Assembly (NCBI RefSeq): GCF_014648435.1
Contig: NZ_BMRC01000012.1
Span: 186,001 to 250,000 of the forward strand
Source: Nonomuraea spiralis
Lineage (GTDB): Bacteria > Actinomycetota > Actinomycetes > Streptosporangiales > Streptosporangiaceae
DNA: 64,000 bases
Reading direction: 5' to 3'
Under the pieces are notes generated by a model. It saw only the letters and a list, made by a program, of their open reading frames with translations, ran no database searches and was not told the DNA's origin. Below, piece by piece: positions 8,084-16,619 of this stretch. Every line of letters begins with the position of its first letter. Within the stretch, counting starts at the first letter, position 1. Both the position numbers and the translations under genes were made by a program.

Positions 8084-8674
8084 GGCCGCGCGGCGCTTGA
8101 GATAGAGCGTGGTGCAGATGCCGAACACCACGGCCACGCCGAGCCCGACCCACGAGAAGCCCTTCAGCCACTTCTCGGCCACCAGCCCGAGATAGAAGAT
8201 CACCGCGGTGGTGCCGCCCGCCCAGACGATCCCGCCCAGCACGTTCGCCACCGCGAACCGCCAGTACGGCATGCGCAGCGCCCCGGCCAGCGGCCCGGCC
8301 AGGATGCGCAGCAGCGCGATGAAGCGGCCGACGAACACCGCCCACACGCCGTAGCGGTGGAAGTAGCTCTCGGCCTTGGCGACGTGGCGGGGGCCGAAGT
8401 GCTTGGGGAAACGCCGGCCCAGCCGGTCGAACAGCCGGCGTCCGCCCTTGCGGCCGATGGCGTAGCCGGCGGAGTCGCCCAGGATCGCCCCGGCGCTGGC
8501 GCACGCGCCCACCGCGACCGGGCTGACCACGCCCTTGGCGGACAGAATGGCGGCGCTGACCAGCACGATCTCGCCGGGCAGCGGGATGCCGAGGCTCTCC
8601 AGGCCGATCACCAGCGCGACCATCGCGCACAACCAGGCGGCGGGGATCGCTTGCAGCCATTCGTCGATATGCAC
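8027..8674 (-). CDS. DedA family membrane protein
   Basis: A 215-residue polytopic membrane protein of the DedA/SNARE-associated family, linked in other bacteria to lipid flipping and envelope homeostasis. It has four to five hydrophobic segments, the LESLGIPLPGEIVLV entry motif, GDSAGYAIGRKGG and the VFVGRFIALLRILAGPLAG signature. The last 19 codons (ALDEGDLEGVV...) overlap the 3' end of the convergent GntR gene, so the hydrophilic tail is constrained by an opposite-strand gene. Confidence 0.92.
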   Translation of the reverse strand: MHIDEWLQAIPAAWLCAMVALVIGLESLGIPLPGEIVLVSAAILSAKGVVSPVAVGACASAGAILGDSAGYAIGRKGGRRLFDRLGRRFPKHFGPRHVAKAESYFHRYGVWAVFVGRFIALLRILAGPLAGALRMPYWRFAVANVLGGIVWAGGTTAVIFYLGLVAEKWLKGFSWVGLGVAVVFGICTTLYLKRRAASALDEGDLEGVVRGPVDV

Positions 8675-8855
8675 GCGGCCACCCTAACGCCGCCCGCCGG
8701 GTCTTCCGGCCCTCCGCCACCCGAACCTCACGCCCCGGCACCCGGGGTGCAACCGGTGATCAAGCGGAGGTCAAGCCCGCGGCCGCAGACTCCTTCGAGA
8801 TCGGACGAGACGAGCCGCCCGGACGCCGGGCGGAGGACAGAACTGGGGAAGCACA

Positions 8856-9227
8856 GTGACCACGGGAATCTTGTTGGCTGTGGCGATCATCGGCGCGACG
8901 ACGCTGATCACGGCCGCGGTCGGGCTGCCGTTCCTGATCATGGCGAGGAACGGGCAGCGGCTCCTGGCGACCGGGATTCCCGCGCAGGCCGTGGTCGAGT
9001 CGATGGCCGACACCCACATGACGGTCAACGACCAGCCGGTCGTCAGCTTCGGGCTGGTGGTGCAGCCGGTTGAGGGGCCCGCGTACCGGGTCGTCCACCG
9101 GCAGACGTTGCCGCGTGTCCCGATGGGCCTGGTGGTGCCGGGCGCGGTGCTGCCGGTCAAGGTGGACGCGGCTCGTCCCGACCGCGTCCGCATCGACTGG
9201 GCGTCCTGGCGTCCCATCGCCCACTGA
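8856..9227 (+). CDS. Small membrane-anchored protein of unknown function
   Basis: A 123-residue protein with one N-terminal membrane segment (about residues 4-30) and a beta-rich extracytoplasmic domain with the pattern GIPAQAVVESMADTHMTVNDQP then PGAVLPVKVDAARPDRVRIDW. That layout resembles DUF3592-like proteins, but I am not sure of the family. The GTG start at 8856 follows a GGGGAAG ribosome site. It stands alone between DedA and the TelA operon. Confidence 0.75.
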   Translation: MTTGILLAVAIIGATTLITAAVGLPFLIMARNGQRLLATGIPAQAVVESMADTHMTVNDQPVVSFGLVVQPVEGPAYRVVHRQTLPRVPMGLVVPGAVLPVKVDAARPDRVRIDWASWRPIAH

Positions 9228-9372
9228 AAACGCCGGGAACCTTCGGGCTCCGCTGAGCCGGGGGCCGGTGGATGTCCGAGGCTCGTGAACGGCGGGTGAA
9301 TTCTGGCGTAAGGTCGGCTTTCCGACGCGCTCCCCCGACAATCGCACTCCCATAATCCCTGCCATGGGGGAT

Positions 9373-9384
9373 ATTTCGCGAAAT
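9373..9384. promoter_or_regulatory. Perfect palindrome ATTTCGCGAAAT before the TelA operon
   Basis: A perfect 12-bp palindrome ends 8 nt before the ATG at 9393, so a bound protein would block initiation or translation of the whole four-gene operon. A small inverted repeat ATCCC/GGGAT (about 9355-9372) lies just upstream. The palindrome is AT-rich against a roughly 70 percent GC background. The protein that binds it is unknown. Confidence 0.4.
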
Positions 9385-9392
9385 GGGATGCG

Positions 9393-10472
9393 ATGAAGCG
9401 ATGGATCGGCGTCGCCTTGGCCGTCGTCCTGGCCGGGGTGGCGGTGGTCGCGATCGTCCTGGGGAACCGCTCGGCCGAGGCGCCGGAGCTCAGTGTCGTA
9501 CGGGGTGTCATCGGCTCGGAGAAGAAGCCGTTCTTCGACGACCCGGCGGTCAGGGCCGCCTTCGCCCGGCACGGCCTGCGGGTCGAGGTGGACACCGCCG
9601 GTTCCCGGCAGATCGCGACGGAGGTGGACCTCGGCCGGTACGCCTTCGCCTTCCCCTCCAGCGCGCCGGCCGCCGAGAAGATCAAGCGTGACCGGGGCGC
9701 GACGACGACGTTCTCACCGTTCTACTCGCCGATGGCGATCGCCACGTTCGAGCCGATCGCGGGGCTGCTGACGAAGGCCGGCCTGCTCAGCAATTCCGGC
9801 AAAGGCCCACAACTACTCGATATAAAGAAATATCTGGAATTAACGGCTAAAGGCACTCGATGGGATCAAATCCCGGGTAACGATGTCTATCGTGCCCGGA
9901 AGCGGGTCCTGCTCACCACCACCGACATCCGTACGTCCAACAGCGCGGCCATGTACCTGTCGGCCCTCGGCTACGTCGCCAACGGCGAGAACGTGATCAC
10001 CTCCGACGCGCAGATCGCCGGCATCGCGCCGGTCCTCGCCCCCGTCGTGCTCGACCAGGGCTTCTCCGAGACCACGAGCGAAGCCTCCTTCGACGACTAT
10101 CTCGCCCTCGGCGCGGGCAAGACGCCGATGCTCGTCGTGTACGAGGCCCAGTACCTCTCCCACGTCTTCGCCCGCGACGGCGCGATCCGGCCCGACATGC
10201 GGCTGGTCTACCCCGCCCCCACCGTGCTCAGCAAGCACACCCTGGTCCCGCTGTCCGCGCCGGGAACCCGCGTCGGCGAGCTGCTGACCGGCGACCCCGA
10301 GCTGCGCTCCCTGGCCGCCGCGCACGGATTCCGCACCGCCGACCCGCGGGCCTTCGCCGACCGGGCCACCAAGGCGGGAACGCCGGTCGCCGACCTGGTG
10401 GACGTGGTCGAGCCGCCCGTCTACGAGCGCCTGGACAAGCTGATCACCACGATCGACGCCTCCCGCCCGTGA
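9393..10472 (+). CDS. Membrane-anchored solute-binding-like protein of the TelA operon
   Basis: A 359-residue protein with one N-terminal membrane segment (residues 4-24) and an outer domain that looks like a type II periplasmic binding fold (LSVVRGVIGSEKKPFFDDPAV, DLGRYAFAFPSSAPAAEKI). There is no lipobox, so it is probably an uncleaved anchor. It is the first gene of the operon and overlaps the telA region. A low-GC patch (about 9785-9895) carries rare codons including ATA, AAA, AAT and a TTA at 9840-9842 (codon 150), unlike the flanking codons. In streptomycetes TTA genes depend on the bldA tRNA; the same may hold here. The ligand is unknown. Confidence 0.85.
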   Translation: MKRWIGVALAVVLAGVAVVAIVLGNRSAEAPELSVVRGVIGSEKKPFFDDPAVRAAFARHGLRVEVDTAGSRQIATEVDLGRYAFAFPSSAPAAEKIKRDRGATTTFSPFYSPMAIATFEPIAGLLTKAGLLSNSGKGPQLLDIKKYLELTAKGTRWDQIPGNDVYRARKRVLLTTTDIRTSNSAAMYLSALGYVANGENVITSDAQIAGIAPVLAPVVLDQGFSETTSEASFDDYLALGAGKTPMLVVYEAQYLSHVFARDGAIRPDMRLVYPAPTVLSKHTLVPLSAPGTRVGELLTGDPELRSLAAAHGFRTADPRAFADRATKAGTPVADLVDVVEPPVYERLDKLITTIDASRP

Positions 10473-10501
10473 CCGCCTCTTCCAGCAAGGAGAACTCCGA
10501 C

Positions 10502-11641
10502 GTGTCCGATCTGGTGCTCACGCCGCCCGCGCCGGTCCAGCCGGTGCCGGCCGAGACGGCGGCCACCATGCTCCCCCTGCCCGACGGGCGCGCGGCCGAG
10601 CTGGCCGCCAAGGCGCGGGACTTCGCCGGCGAGCTGAGCGGGCTCGACCCGCGCTCGCCGGAGTTCGGCCGCAAGGTGCACGACCTCGCCTCGATGGGCG
10701 ACACCGAGATCAGGTCGGCCTCCCAGGTGGCCAACCGCATGCTCAAGCGCCCGGTCGCGGCCCTCGACGCGGCCCGCGGCGAGGGCGCCGACGCCCAGGC
10801 CAAGGTGGCCGCCGACCTGGTGGCGCTGCGCCGTACGGTGGTGGACCTGGATCCCAAGCAGGCGGCGGGCGGGCCGCGCAGGCTGCTCGGGCTGATCCCG
10901 TTCGGCGACCGGCTGCGCGACTACTTCGCCAAGTACCGCTCGGCGCAGCAGCACCTCGACGACATCATCCGCGCGCTGAAGTCCGGCCAGGACGAGCTGC
11001 TGCGCGACAACGCGGCCATTGAGGGCGAGAAGGCCAACCTGTGGGAGGCCATGACCCGCCTCCAGGAGTACGCGGTCATGGCCAAGGCCCTCGACGCGGC
11101 CCTGGAGGAGCGCATCACGCTGGCCGACGAGGAGCGGGCCACGGCGCTGCGCTCCGACGCGCTGTTCGCGGTGCGCCAGAAACACCAGGACATCCTCACC
11201 CAGCTCGCCGTCTCCGCCCAGGGCTACCTGGCGCTCGACCTGGTACGCAAGAACAACCTGGAGCTCAGCAAGGGCGTGGACCGGGCGACCACGACCACGG
11301 TGGCCGCGCTGCGCACGGCGGTGACGGTCGCGCAGGCGCTGGCCAACCAGAAGCTGGTGCTCGACCAGATCACCGCCCTGAACGCCACGACGAGCGACCT
11401 CATCCTGGCCACCAGCGAGATGCTGCACACGCAGGCGGGCGCGATCCAGAACCAGGCCGCCTCGACGACCGTGGACCTGGACACGCTGCGGCAGGCGTTC
11501 GACAACGTGTACGCCACCATGGACACGATCGACGCCTTCCGCGCCAAGGCCGTGGACAACATGGCGGCCACGGTGGACAGCCTGGGCGCCGAGCTGGAGC
11601 ACGCCCGCGTGTACCTGGAGCGTTCGCGGGAGTCGGCGTGA
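10502..11641 (+). CDS. telA: TelA/KlaA-family toxic anion resistance protein
   Basis: A 379-residue, almost wholly helical cytoplasmic protein of the TelA family, named for tellurite resistance on plasmid RK2 but of unsettled biochemical role. The family shows in the N-terminal ELSGLDPRSPEFGRKVHDLASMGDTEI segment, the LIPFGDRLRDYFAKY motif and the long central helices (ALDAALEERITLADEERATALRSDALFAVRQKHQDIL). A GTG at 10502 with AAGGAG upstream is the preferred start; an in-frame GTG at 10469 overlaps the previous stop but lacks a ribosome site. It is second of four overlapping genes. Confidence 0.9.
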   Translation: MSDLVLTPPAPVQPVPAETAATMLPLPDGRAAELAAKARDFAGELSGLDPRSPEFGRKVHDLASMGDTEIRSASQVANRMLKRPVAALDAARGEGADAQAKVAADLVALRRTVVDLDPKQAAGGPRRLLGLIPFGDRLRDYFAKYRSAQQHLDDIIRALKSGQDELLRDNAAIEGEKANLWEAMTRLQEYAVMAKALDAALEERITLADEERATALRSDALFAVRQKHQDILTQLAVSAQGYLALDLVRKNNLELSKGVDRATTTTVAALRTAVTVAQALANQKLVLDQITALNATTSDLILATSEMLHTQAGAIQNQAASTTVDLDTLRQAFDNVYATMDTIDAFRAKAVDNMAATVDSLGAELEHARVYLERSRESA

Positions 11642-13215
11642 GGCGCTGGGCCGGATGGGCGCTCGGGGCCGTCCTGCTGCTGGCCGCCGCCTGCGGGGGC
11701 GTTGACGGCGGCGGTGACGGTGACGGGGGCGTGCCCGCCGACGGCCCCGACGTGCTGCGCGTGCTGGCCGGCAGCGAGATCAAGGACCTCGAACCCCTGC
11801 TCAGGAAGGCCGCCGGCGAGATCGGCGTCCAGGTGCGGCTGACGTACACCGGCACGCTGGACGGCGCCGAGCGGGTCGCGGGCGGGCGCGCCGGCGGCGA
11901 GCTGGACGCGATCTGGTTCTCCTCCAACCGCTACCTGTCGCTCATCGACGGCGCCCAGGCCAGGCTGTCCACCCAGACCAAGATCATGGTGTCTCCGGTG
12001 GTGCTCGGCCTGAAGCCCGCCAAGGCCCGGGAGCTGGGCTGGGACAAGAGCCGGGTGTCGTGGTCGGACATCGCGGCGGCTGCCAGGCAGGGCCGGTTCA
12101 GCTTCGGCATGACGAACCCGGCCTCGTCCAACTCGGGTTTCTCCGCCCTGGTCGGGGTGGCCGCCGCGCTGTCGGGCGCCGACGGCGCGCTCAGCGCCGA
12201 GCAGGCCCGCGCGGTGACGCCCAGGCTGAAGGACTTCTTCTCCGCGCAACGGCTGACGGCCGGCTCGTCGGGCTGGCTGGCCGACGCCTACGCCCGCGAC
12301 CCGCGGGTGGACGGCATGGTGAACTACGAGTCCGTCCTGCTCGGCCTGCGCGACCCGGTCACGCTGGTCTACCCGGACGACGGTGTGGTCAGCGCCGACT
12401 ACCCGCTGACGCTGCTCGCCTCGGCCGCCGAGCCGAAGCGGCGGCTGTACGGCAAGCTGGCGGAGTGGCTGCGCACCCCGGCCGTGCAACGGGAGATCGT
12501 GACGGGCACGCACCGGCGGCCGATCACGCCCGGCGTGCCCCCTGATCCGCGTTCCGGCGCGGCGCAGCTCATCGAGCTGCCCTTCCCCAACCGGCGCGGC
12601 ACGGCCGACGAGCTGATCGCCACCTACCTCGACCGGGTGCGCGTCCCGGCCGAGGCGATGTTCGTGCTGGACACCTCCGGCTCGATGCAGGGCGACCGGA
12701 TCGAGGCGCTGCGGCAGGCGCTGGTGGCGCTGACCGGCGCCGACACCTCGGCCTCGGGCGCGTTCTCGCGGTTTCGCAGCCGGGAGGCGGTGACGATGAT
12801 CCCGTTCAACGACCGGCCGGGCACGCCGGTGCCGTTCGCCGTCCCCGAACGTGACCCGGCGCCCGCGCTGGCGCGGATCAAGGAGTTCGCGCAGGGGTTG
12901 CGGGCCGGCGGGGGCACCGCGATCTACGACAGCCTGGCCGCCGCCTACGACCGTCCCGTGACGCCCGGCCACTACGGCTCGATCGTGCTGATGACCGACG
13001 GCGAGAACACCGACGGCTCGGACTACGCCGCCTTCGAGTCGCGTTACCGGGCGCTGCCGGAGGAGCGGCGGCGTACGCCGACGTTCGTGGTGCTGTTCGG
13101 CGAGAGCGACGACGGGGAGATGCGCAAAATCGCGGCGCTGACCGGCGGGGCCGTGTTCGACGCCCGTTCCACGTCGCTGAGCGGCGCCTTCAAGGAGATC
13201 CGTGGCTATCAGTGA
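11638..13215 (+). CDS. Secreted lipoprotein: solute-binding domain fused to a VWA domain
   Basis: A 525-residue lipoprotein. A signal peptide with lipobox LAAAC is followed by a solute-binding domain (about residues 40-330, LRVLAGSEIKDLEPLL, NPASSNSGFSALVG) and a C-terminal von Willebrand A domain with an intact metal-binding MIDAS: DTSGS at 345-349, Thr427 in GGGTAIYD, and Asp454 in MTDGEN. The protein should therefore bind a divalent metal and a partner outside the membrane. The GTG start overlaps the telA stop by 4 bp and its own end overlaps the next gene by 14 bp. Such fusions recur beside TelA/XpaC genes, but the role is not established. Confidence 0.88.
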   Translation: MRRWAGWALGAVLLLAAACGGVDGGGDGDGGVPADGPDVLRVLAGSEIKDLEPLLRKAAGEIGVQVRLTYTGTLDGAERVAGGRAGGELDAIWFSSNRYLSLIDGAQARLSTQTKIMVSPVVLGLKPAKARELGWDKSRVSWSDIAAAARQGRFSFGMTNPASSNSGFSALVGVAAALSGADGALSAEQARAVTPRLKDFFSAQRLTAGSSGWLADAYARDPRVDGMVNYESVLLGLRDPVTLVYPDDGVVSADYPLTLLASAAEPKRRLYGKLAEWLRTPAVQREIVTGTHRRPITPGVPPDPRSGAAQLIELPFPNRRGTADELIATYLDRVRVPAEAMFVLDTSGSMQGDRIEALRQALVALTGADTSASGAFSRFRSREAVTMIPFNDRPGTPVPFAVPERDPAPALARIKEFAQGLRAGGGTAIYDSLAAAYDRPVTPGHYGSIVLMTDGENTDGSDYAAFESRYRALPEERRRTPTFVVLFGESDDGEMRKIAALTGGAVFDARSTSLSGAFKEIRGYQ

Positions 13216-13822
13216 GCGGGTCCTGCGCTATCTGGGCTCGACCAGGAACATCGCCGGCTGCGTGCTGGCGCTGCTGGGCCTGGTCGCGCACCTGTTCGGG
13301 CTGGCGGGCGCGTTCTGGCCGGTGGTCGTGGCGGCCCTGTACGGTGCGGGCGCGCTGCTGGCCCCGCCCGAGCGCCTGAGGTTGCGGATCTCGCACGCCG
13401 AGGTCGAGACGTCGGCGCTGCGGGACGACCTCGACGCGCTGCTGCGCCGGATCGAGGGCCGCTTCCCGGCCGACGTGCAGGCGGCCGTGGCGGGGCTGGC
13501 CGAGGTGGTCAGGGGCGTGCTGGGCCGGGCCGAGCAGCTGGCCGCCTCCCCCGACCGGCTGCACGTGGTGTCCCAGACGATCCGCAGCTACCTGCCGGCC
13601 AGCCTGGAGGCGTACGCGAACCTGCCGCGCGGGTACGCCCTGACCCGGCGGGCCGGCCGGGAACGCAGCGCGCACGAGGAGCTGCTGGCCCAGCTCGCCC
13701 TCCTGGACGCCGGCCTGCGGGAGGTGGCCGACGCCGTCCACCGGGGCGACGAGCAGGCGCTGCGCGACCAGGGCCGGTTCCTGCGCGACAAGTTCGGCGG
13801 CTCGGACCTGGACCTGGGCTAG
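13202..13822 (+). CDS. XpaC-like membrane protein of the TelA operon
   Basis: A 206-residue protein with a short N-terminus (ISERVLRYLGSTRN), two close membrane segments (about residues 18-58) and a helical cytoplasmic domain with heptad character. This matches the XpaC/5-bromo-4-chloroindolyl-phosphate-hydrolysis-like family that is often encoded beside telA. The GTG start lies inside the end of the VWA gene. Its stop and that of the convergent alpha-galactosidase gene share CTAG at 13819-13822. Confidence 0.75.
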   Translation: MAISERVLRYLGSTRNIAGCVLALLGLVAHLFGLAGAFWPVVVAALYGAGALLAPPERLRLRISHAEVETSALRDDLDALLRRIEGRFPADVQAAVAGLAEVVRGVLGRAEQLAASPDRLHVVSQTIRSYLPASLEAYANLPRGYALTRRAGRERSAHEELLAQLALLDAGLREVADAVHRGDEQALRDQGRFLRDKFGGSDLDLG

Positions 13823-15924
13823 CCGGCGGACACCCGTACGACCTCGAAGACCAGCGCGGAGGCCGGGAGCAGCGCGGGCGCGGGCAGTCCCATCTCGACC
13901 AGCACCGAGCCCGGCAGCCGCACCGGCGCCAGCACCCACTGCGGCAGCCCCGCACCGGCGGGCAGCGGGCCCGCGACGCGCACCTCGTACAGGGCGGCGG
14001 GGTCGAGCCCCGGCAGCCGCAGCGGATCGGGGCTGACGGTGACGCGGCTGGCGAGCTGGACGCAGGCGAACACGGCCCGCTCGGGCAGCACGACGCCGTG
14101 CACCAGCGTCGAGGGGTCGGGGTGGTCGGCGCGCACCACGCGGCCCGCGTGCAGCACCGGGCGCAGCCGCTTGTGCAGCGCGATCCAGACCGCCAGCTCC
14201 TCCAGCTCCTCGGGGCTCGCCGAGGTCAGGTCCCATTCCACGCCCATGTGGCCGAACATCGCGGTCGCCGCCCGGAAGGCGAGCGGCAGCGCGCGGCCGG
14301 TGATGTGGTCGTGGGGGGCGCCAACGTGGCAGCCCATCCGGTCCGGCGGCACCAGCAGCCCGGTCCAGCGCTGGATGGCCTGCCGGTCGAGGGCGTCGTT
14401 GCAGTCGGAGGCCCACACCCGGTCGGTACGGGCCAGGACGCCGTAGTCGATCCGCGCGCCGCCCGACGAGCACGACTCGATCTCCAGCCCGGCATGGCGG
14501 CGGCGCAGCTCGTCGATCAGCCGGTAGGCCGCCTCGGTCTGCGCGTGCACACCCGGCACGCCGTCGTGGACGGGCTCGGCCAGGTCGCGGTTGTGGTCCC
14601 ACTTGATGTAGTCGAGGGCGTACTCGCCGGTCAGGGTGTCGAGGCGGTCGAGGAGGTAGTCGTAGACCTCGGGCCGGGCCAGGTCGAGCACCTGCTGGTT
14701 GCGCCAGAGCGCGGGCGGCCGGTCGGCGCGGGCGAGGATCCAGTCGGGGTGGGCGCGGGCCAGGTCGGAGTCGGGGTTGACCATCTCGGGCTCGAACCAC
14801 AGGCCGAACTGCAGGCCCAGCCCGCGTACGTGCTCGGCCAGCGGGTGCAGGCCGTCCGGCCACACGTCCTCGTCGACGTACCAGTCGCCGAGCCCGGCGC
14901 GGTCGTGGCGGCGGTGGCGGAACCAGCCGTCGTCGAGCACGAACCGTTCGATCCCGGCGGCGGCCGCCTTGTCGGCCAGCTCGCGCAGCCGGTCGAGGCC
15001 GTGGTCGAAGTAGGTGGCCTCCCAGTTGTTCAGCGTGACCGGGCGTACCGGGAGCGGGCGGGCGGCGCGCAGGTGGTCGTGCAGGCGGCCGCCGGCGTCG
15101 TCCAGGCCGCTGCCGGACCAGGTGAAAAAGACCCAGGGGGTGGTGTAGCTCTCGTCCTGGGCGAGGGTGATCTCGCCGGGTTCGAGCAGTTCGCCGGCCG
15201 CCAGCACGGCCTGGCCCTCGACGAGCCGTTCGGCGTAGTGGACGTGGCCGCCGCTCCAGCCCGCGTGCACGGCCCACACCTCGCCGGCGCGGAAGCCGAA
15301 ACCGGGCGTACCGGCCACGAGCAGGCCGGTCGCGTCGTGCCCGGTGCGGCCGCGGCGGCTCTCCCGCGCCCACACCCCCTGCCCGAACTCCCTGCGCTGC
15401 GGCACCTTCTCCAGCGCCCAGCGGCCGGTGAAGTCCAGCAGTTCCCCCGCCCGCGCGGGCAGCGGCAGCGCGCAGGTCAACCCCTGCACCCGGTACGGCG
15501 AGGCGGCCGTGTTGGTCACCGTGTGCCGCATCGTGACGACACCGGAGGCGTCCATGGCCAGCTCGCTGACCAGCCGCAACCCCGCCTCGGCGTCCACGGC
15601 GGCGACGGTCGCCCGGCCGCCGGCGCCCGGCTCAGCCGCCGTCTCGACGTTCTCGGCGCTCCAGCGCACCGGCCAGTGCTCGCCGGCCCGGTCGCCGGAC
15701 AGGCCGGGCCTGCCGTACCAGGAGTCGCCCTGGCCGGGCAGCAGCGGCAGCGCGGCCGTCAGCGACAGCAGGGCGGGCAGCAGGTCGGCTCCGGTGACCG
15801 GCCCGAGGTCGGCGCCGAAGTGCCGCACCCGCGGCAGGCCGGGGCCGGAGACGTCGAGCACCAGGGCCGAGCCGGCCGCGGAAAGGATGACGGGGGGCAC
15901 GTCACGCTCCTCATGTCGGTACAT
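13819..15924 (-). CDS. Alpha-galactosidase, glycoside hydrolase family 36
   Basis: A 701-residue cytoplasmic GH36 enzyme that hydrolyses terminal alpha-1,6-galactosides such as melibiose and raffinose. An N-terminal beta-sandwich domain precedes a TIM barrel with VLDDGWF (about 329-335), LWFEPEMVN, the nucleophile Asp443 in IKWDHNRD and the acid/base Asp507 in WASDCND, then a small C-terminal beta domain. Length is typical. I chose the ATG at 15922-15924; an in-frame ATG at about 15962 would add 13 residues. No transporter or LacI regulator is adjacent, so the galactoside uptake genes must lie elsewhere. Confidence 0.93.
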   Translation of the reverse strand: MYRHEERDVPPVILSAAGSALVLDVSGPGLPRVRHFGADLGPVTGADLLPALLSLTAALPLLPGQGDSWYGRPGLSGDRAGEHWPVRWSAENVETAAEPGAGGRATVAAVDAEAGLRLVSELAMDASGVVTMRHTVTNTAASPYRVQGLTCALPLPARAGELLDFTGRWALEKVPQRREFGQGVWARESRRGRTGHDATGLLVAGTPGFGFRAGEVWAVHAGWSGGHVHYAERLVEGQAVLAAGELLEPGEITLAQDESYTTPWVFFTWSGSGLDDAGGRLHDHLRAARPLPVRPVTLNNWEATYFDHGLDRLRELADKAAAAGIERFVLDDGWFRHRRHDRAGLGDWYVDEDVWPDGLHPLAEHVRGLGLQFGLWFEPEMVNPDSDLARAHPDWILARADRPPALWRNQQVLDLARPEVYDYLLDRLDTLTGEYALDYIKWDHNRDLAEPVHDGVPGVHAQTEAAYRLIDELRRRHAGLEIESCSSGGARIDYGVLARTDRVWASDCNDALDRQAIQRWTGLLVPPDRMGCHVGAPHDHITGRALPLAFRAATAMFGHMGVEWDLTSASPEELEELAVWIALHKRLRPVLHAGRVVRADHPDPSTLVHGVVLPERAVFACVQLASRVTVSPDPLRLPGLDPAALYEVRVAGPLPAGAGLPQWVLAPVRLPGSVLVEMGLPAPALLPASALVFEVVRVSAG

Positions 15925-16256
15925 CACACCGAATATCACGTGAAACGAGACGTTACCGGGCATGTCGCCGTCGTGGATCATCGCGGCGCGCGCGTCCCCG
16001 CCGGGCCCGCCGCCCCTGTGGGGACGGCCTTCCCAGCACCGCGCGACCTCCTCCCGCCCGCGCCCGCCGCCCATCCGGCCGGGCGTTCGCCCCCAGGGGG
16101 GCTGCTCCGCGAGGCCGGACAGGAGGGCATGTACACTCCTCTTCGGAAACAGACAGTAGCGCTGCGTGACGCATCATGGCATCCGGACCCTCCGGCCGAG
16201 GGCGGGTCCCCGTAGTCAGCAGCACAATCCCCCGTCCGGACCGACAGCGGGGAGCC
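15925..16256. promoter_or_regulatory. Divergent intergenic region with a LacI-like operator
   Basis: This 332-bp stretch separates the alpha-galactosidase and STAS genes and contains no convincing gene. GAAACG (15942-15947) and CGTTAC (15951-15956) form a near-palindrome with a 3-bp centre, the form of many LacI/GalR-family operators, 18 bp before the alpha-galactosidase ATG. TACACT near 16132 may be a -10 for the STAS gene. The rest is GC-rich and shows nothing else I can support. Confidence 0.35.
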
Positions 16257-16589
16257 ATGGATTCTCTTCACCTGACCACCAGCCGCCAGGACACGACCGT
16301 GACCGTCTCCCTGGCCGGCGAGCTCGACATCGCCACCACCGAGGCCGTCCGCGGCCATCTGCTCGGCGCGCTGGAGGAGGCCGGGCGGGCGCGGCGGCCG
16401 GACGTGTCGGTGGTCATCGAGGTGAGCGGCCTGTCCTTCATCGACGCGGCCGGGCTCGGCATCCTGGTCTCGGTGCACAACCAGGCCGCGCGCCGGCACA
16501 CCACCCTGCGGCTGGCCAACGTCCCGCCCAACATGAGGCGCCTGCTGCGTATCACCGGCCTCGACGCCCATCTGACGCCCCAGTCGTAA
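16257..16589 (+). CDS. STAS-domain anti-sigma factor antagonist
   Basis: A 110-residue single STAS domain protein of the SpoIIAA/RsbV type, which binds an anti-sigma kinase and so frees a stress sigma factor. The phosphorylatable Ser is expected in the FIDAAGLGILV motif; here the position usually holding Ser (D-S-S/T-G) reads DAAG, so Ala replaces the usual phosphorylation residue. The ATG follows a GGGGAG ribosome site. No anti-sigma kinase or sigma gene is adjacent. The missing Ser means phosphorylation control may be lost. Confidence 0.85.
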   Translation: MDSLHLTTSRQDTTVTVSLAGELDIATTEAVRGHLLGALEEAGRARRPDVSVVIEVSGLSFIDAAGLGILVSVHNQAARRHTTLRLANVPPNMRRLLRITGLDAHLTPQS

Positions 16590-16619
16590 CGGTCCGCCCG
16601 CCTTGAGTAGGTTGTGGGC

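Noticed and set aside
13202..15373. Minus-strand frame of 727 residues antisense and out of frame to GH36
   Set aside because: Arg/Pro/Gly-rich shadow; the GH36 frame carries all catalytic motifs.
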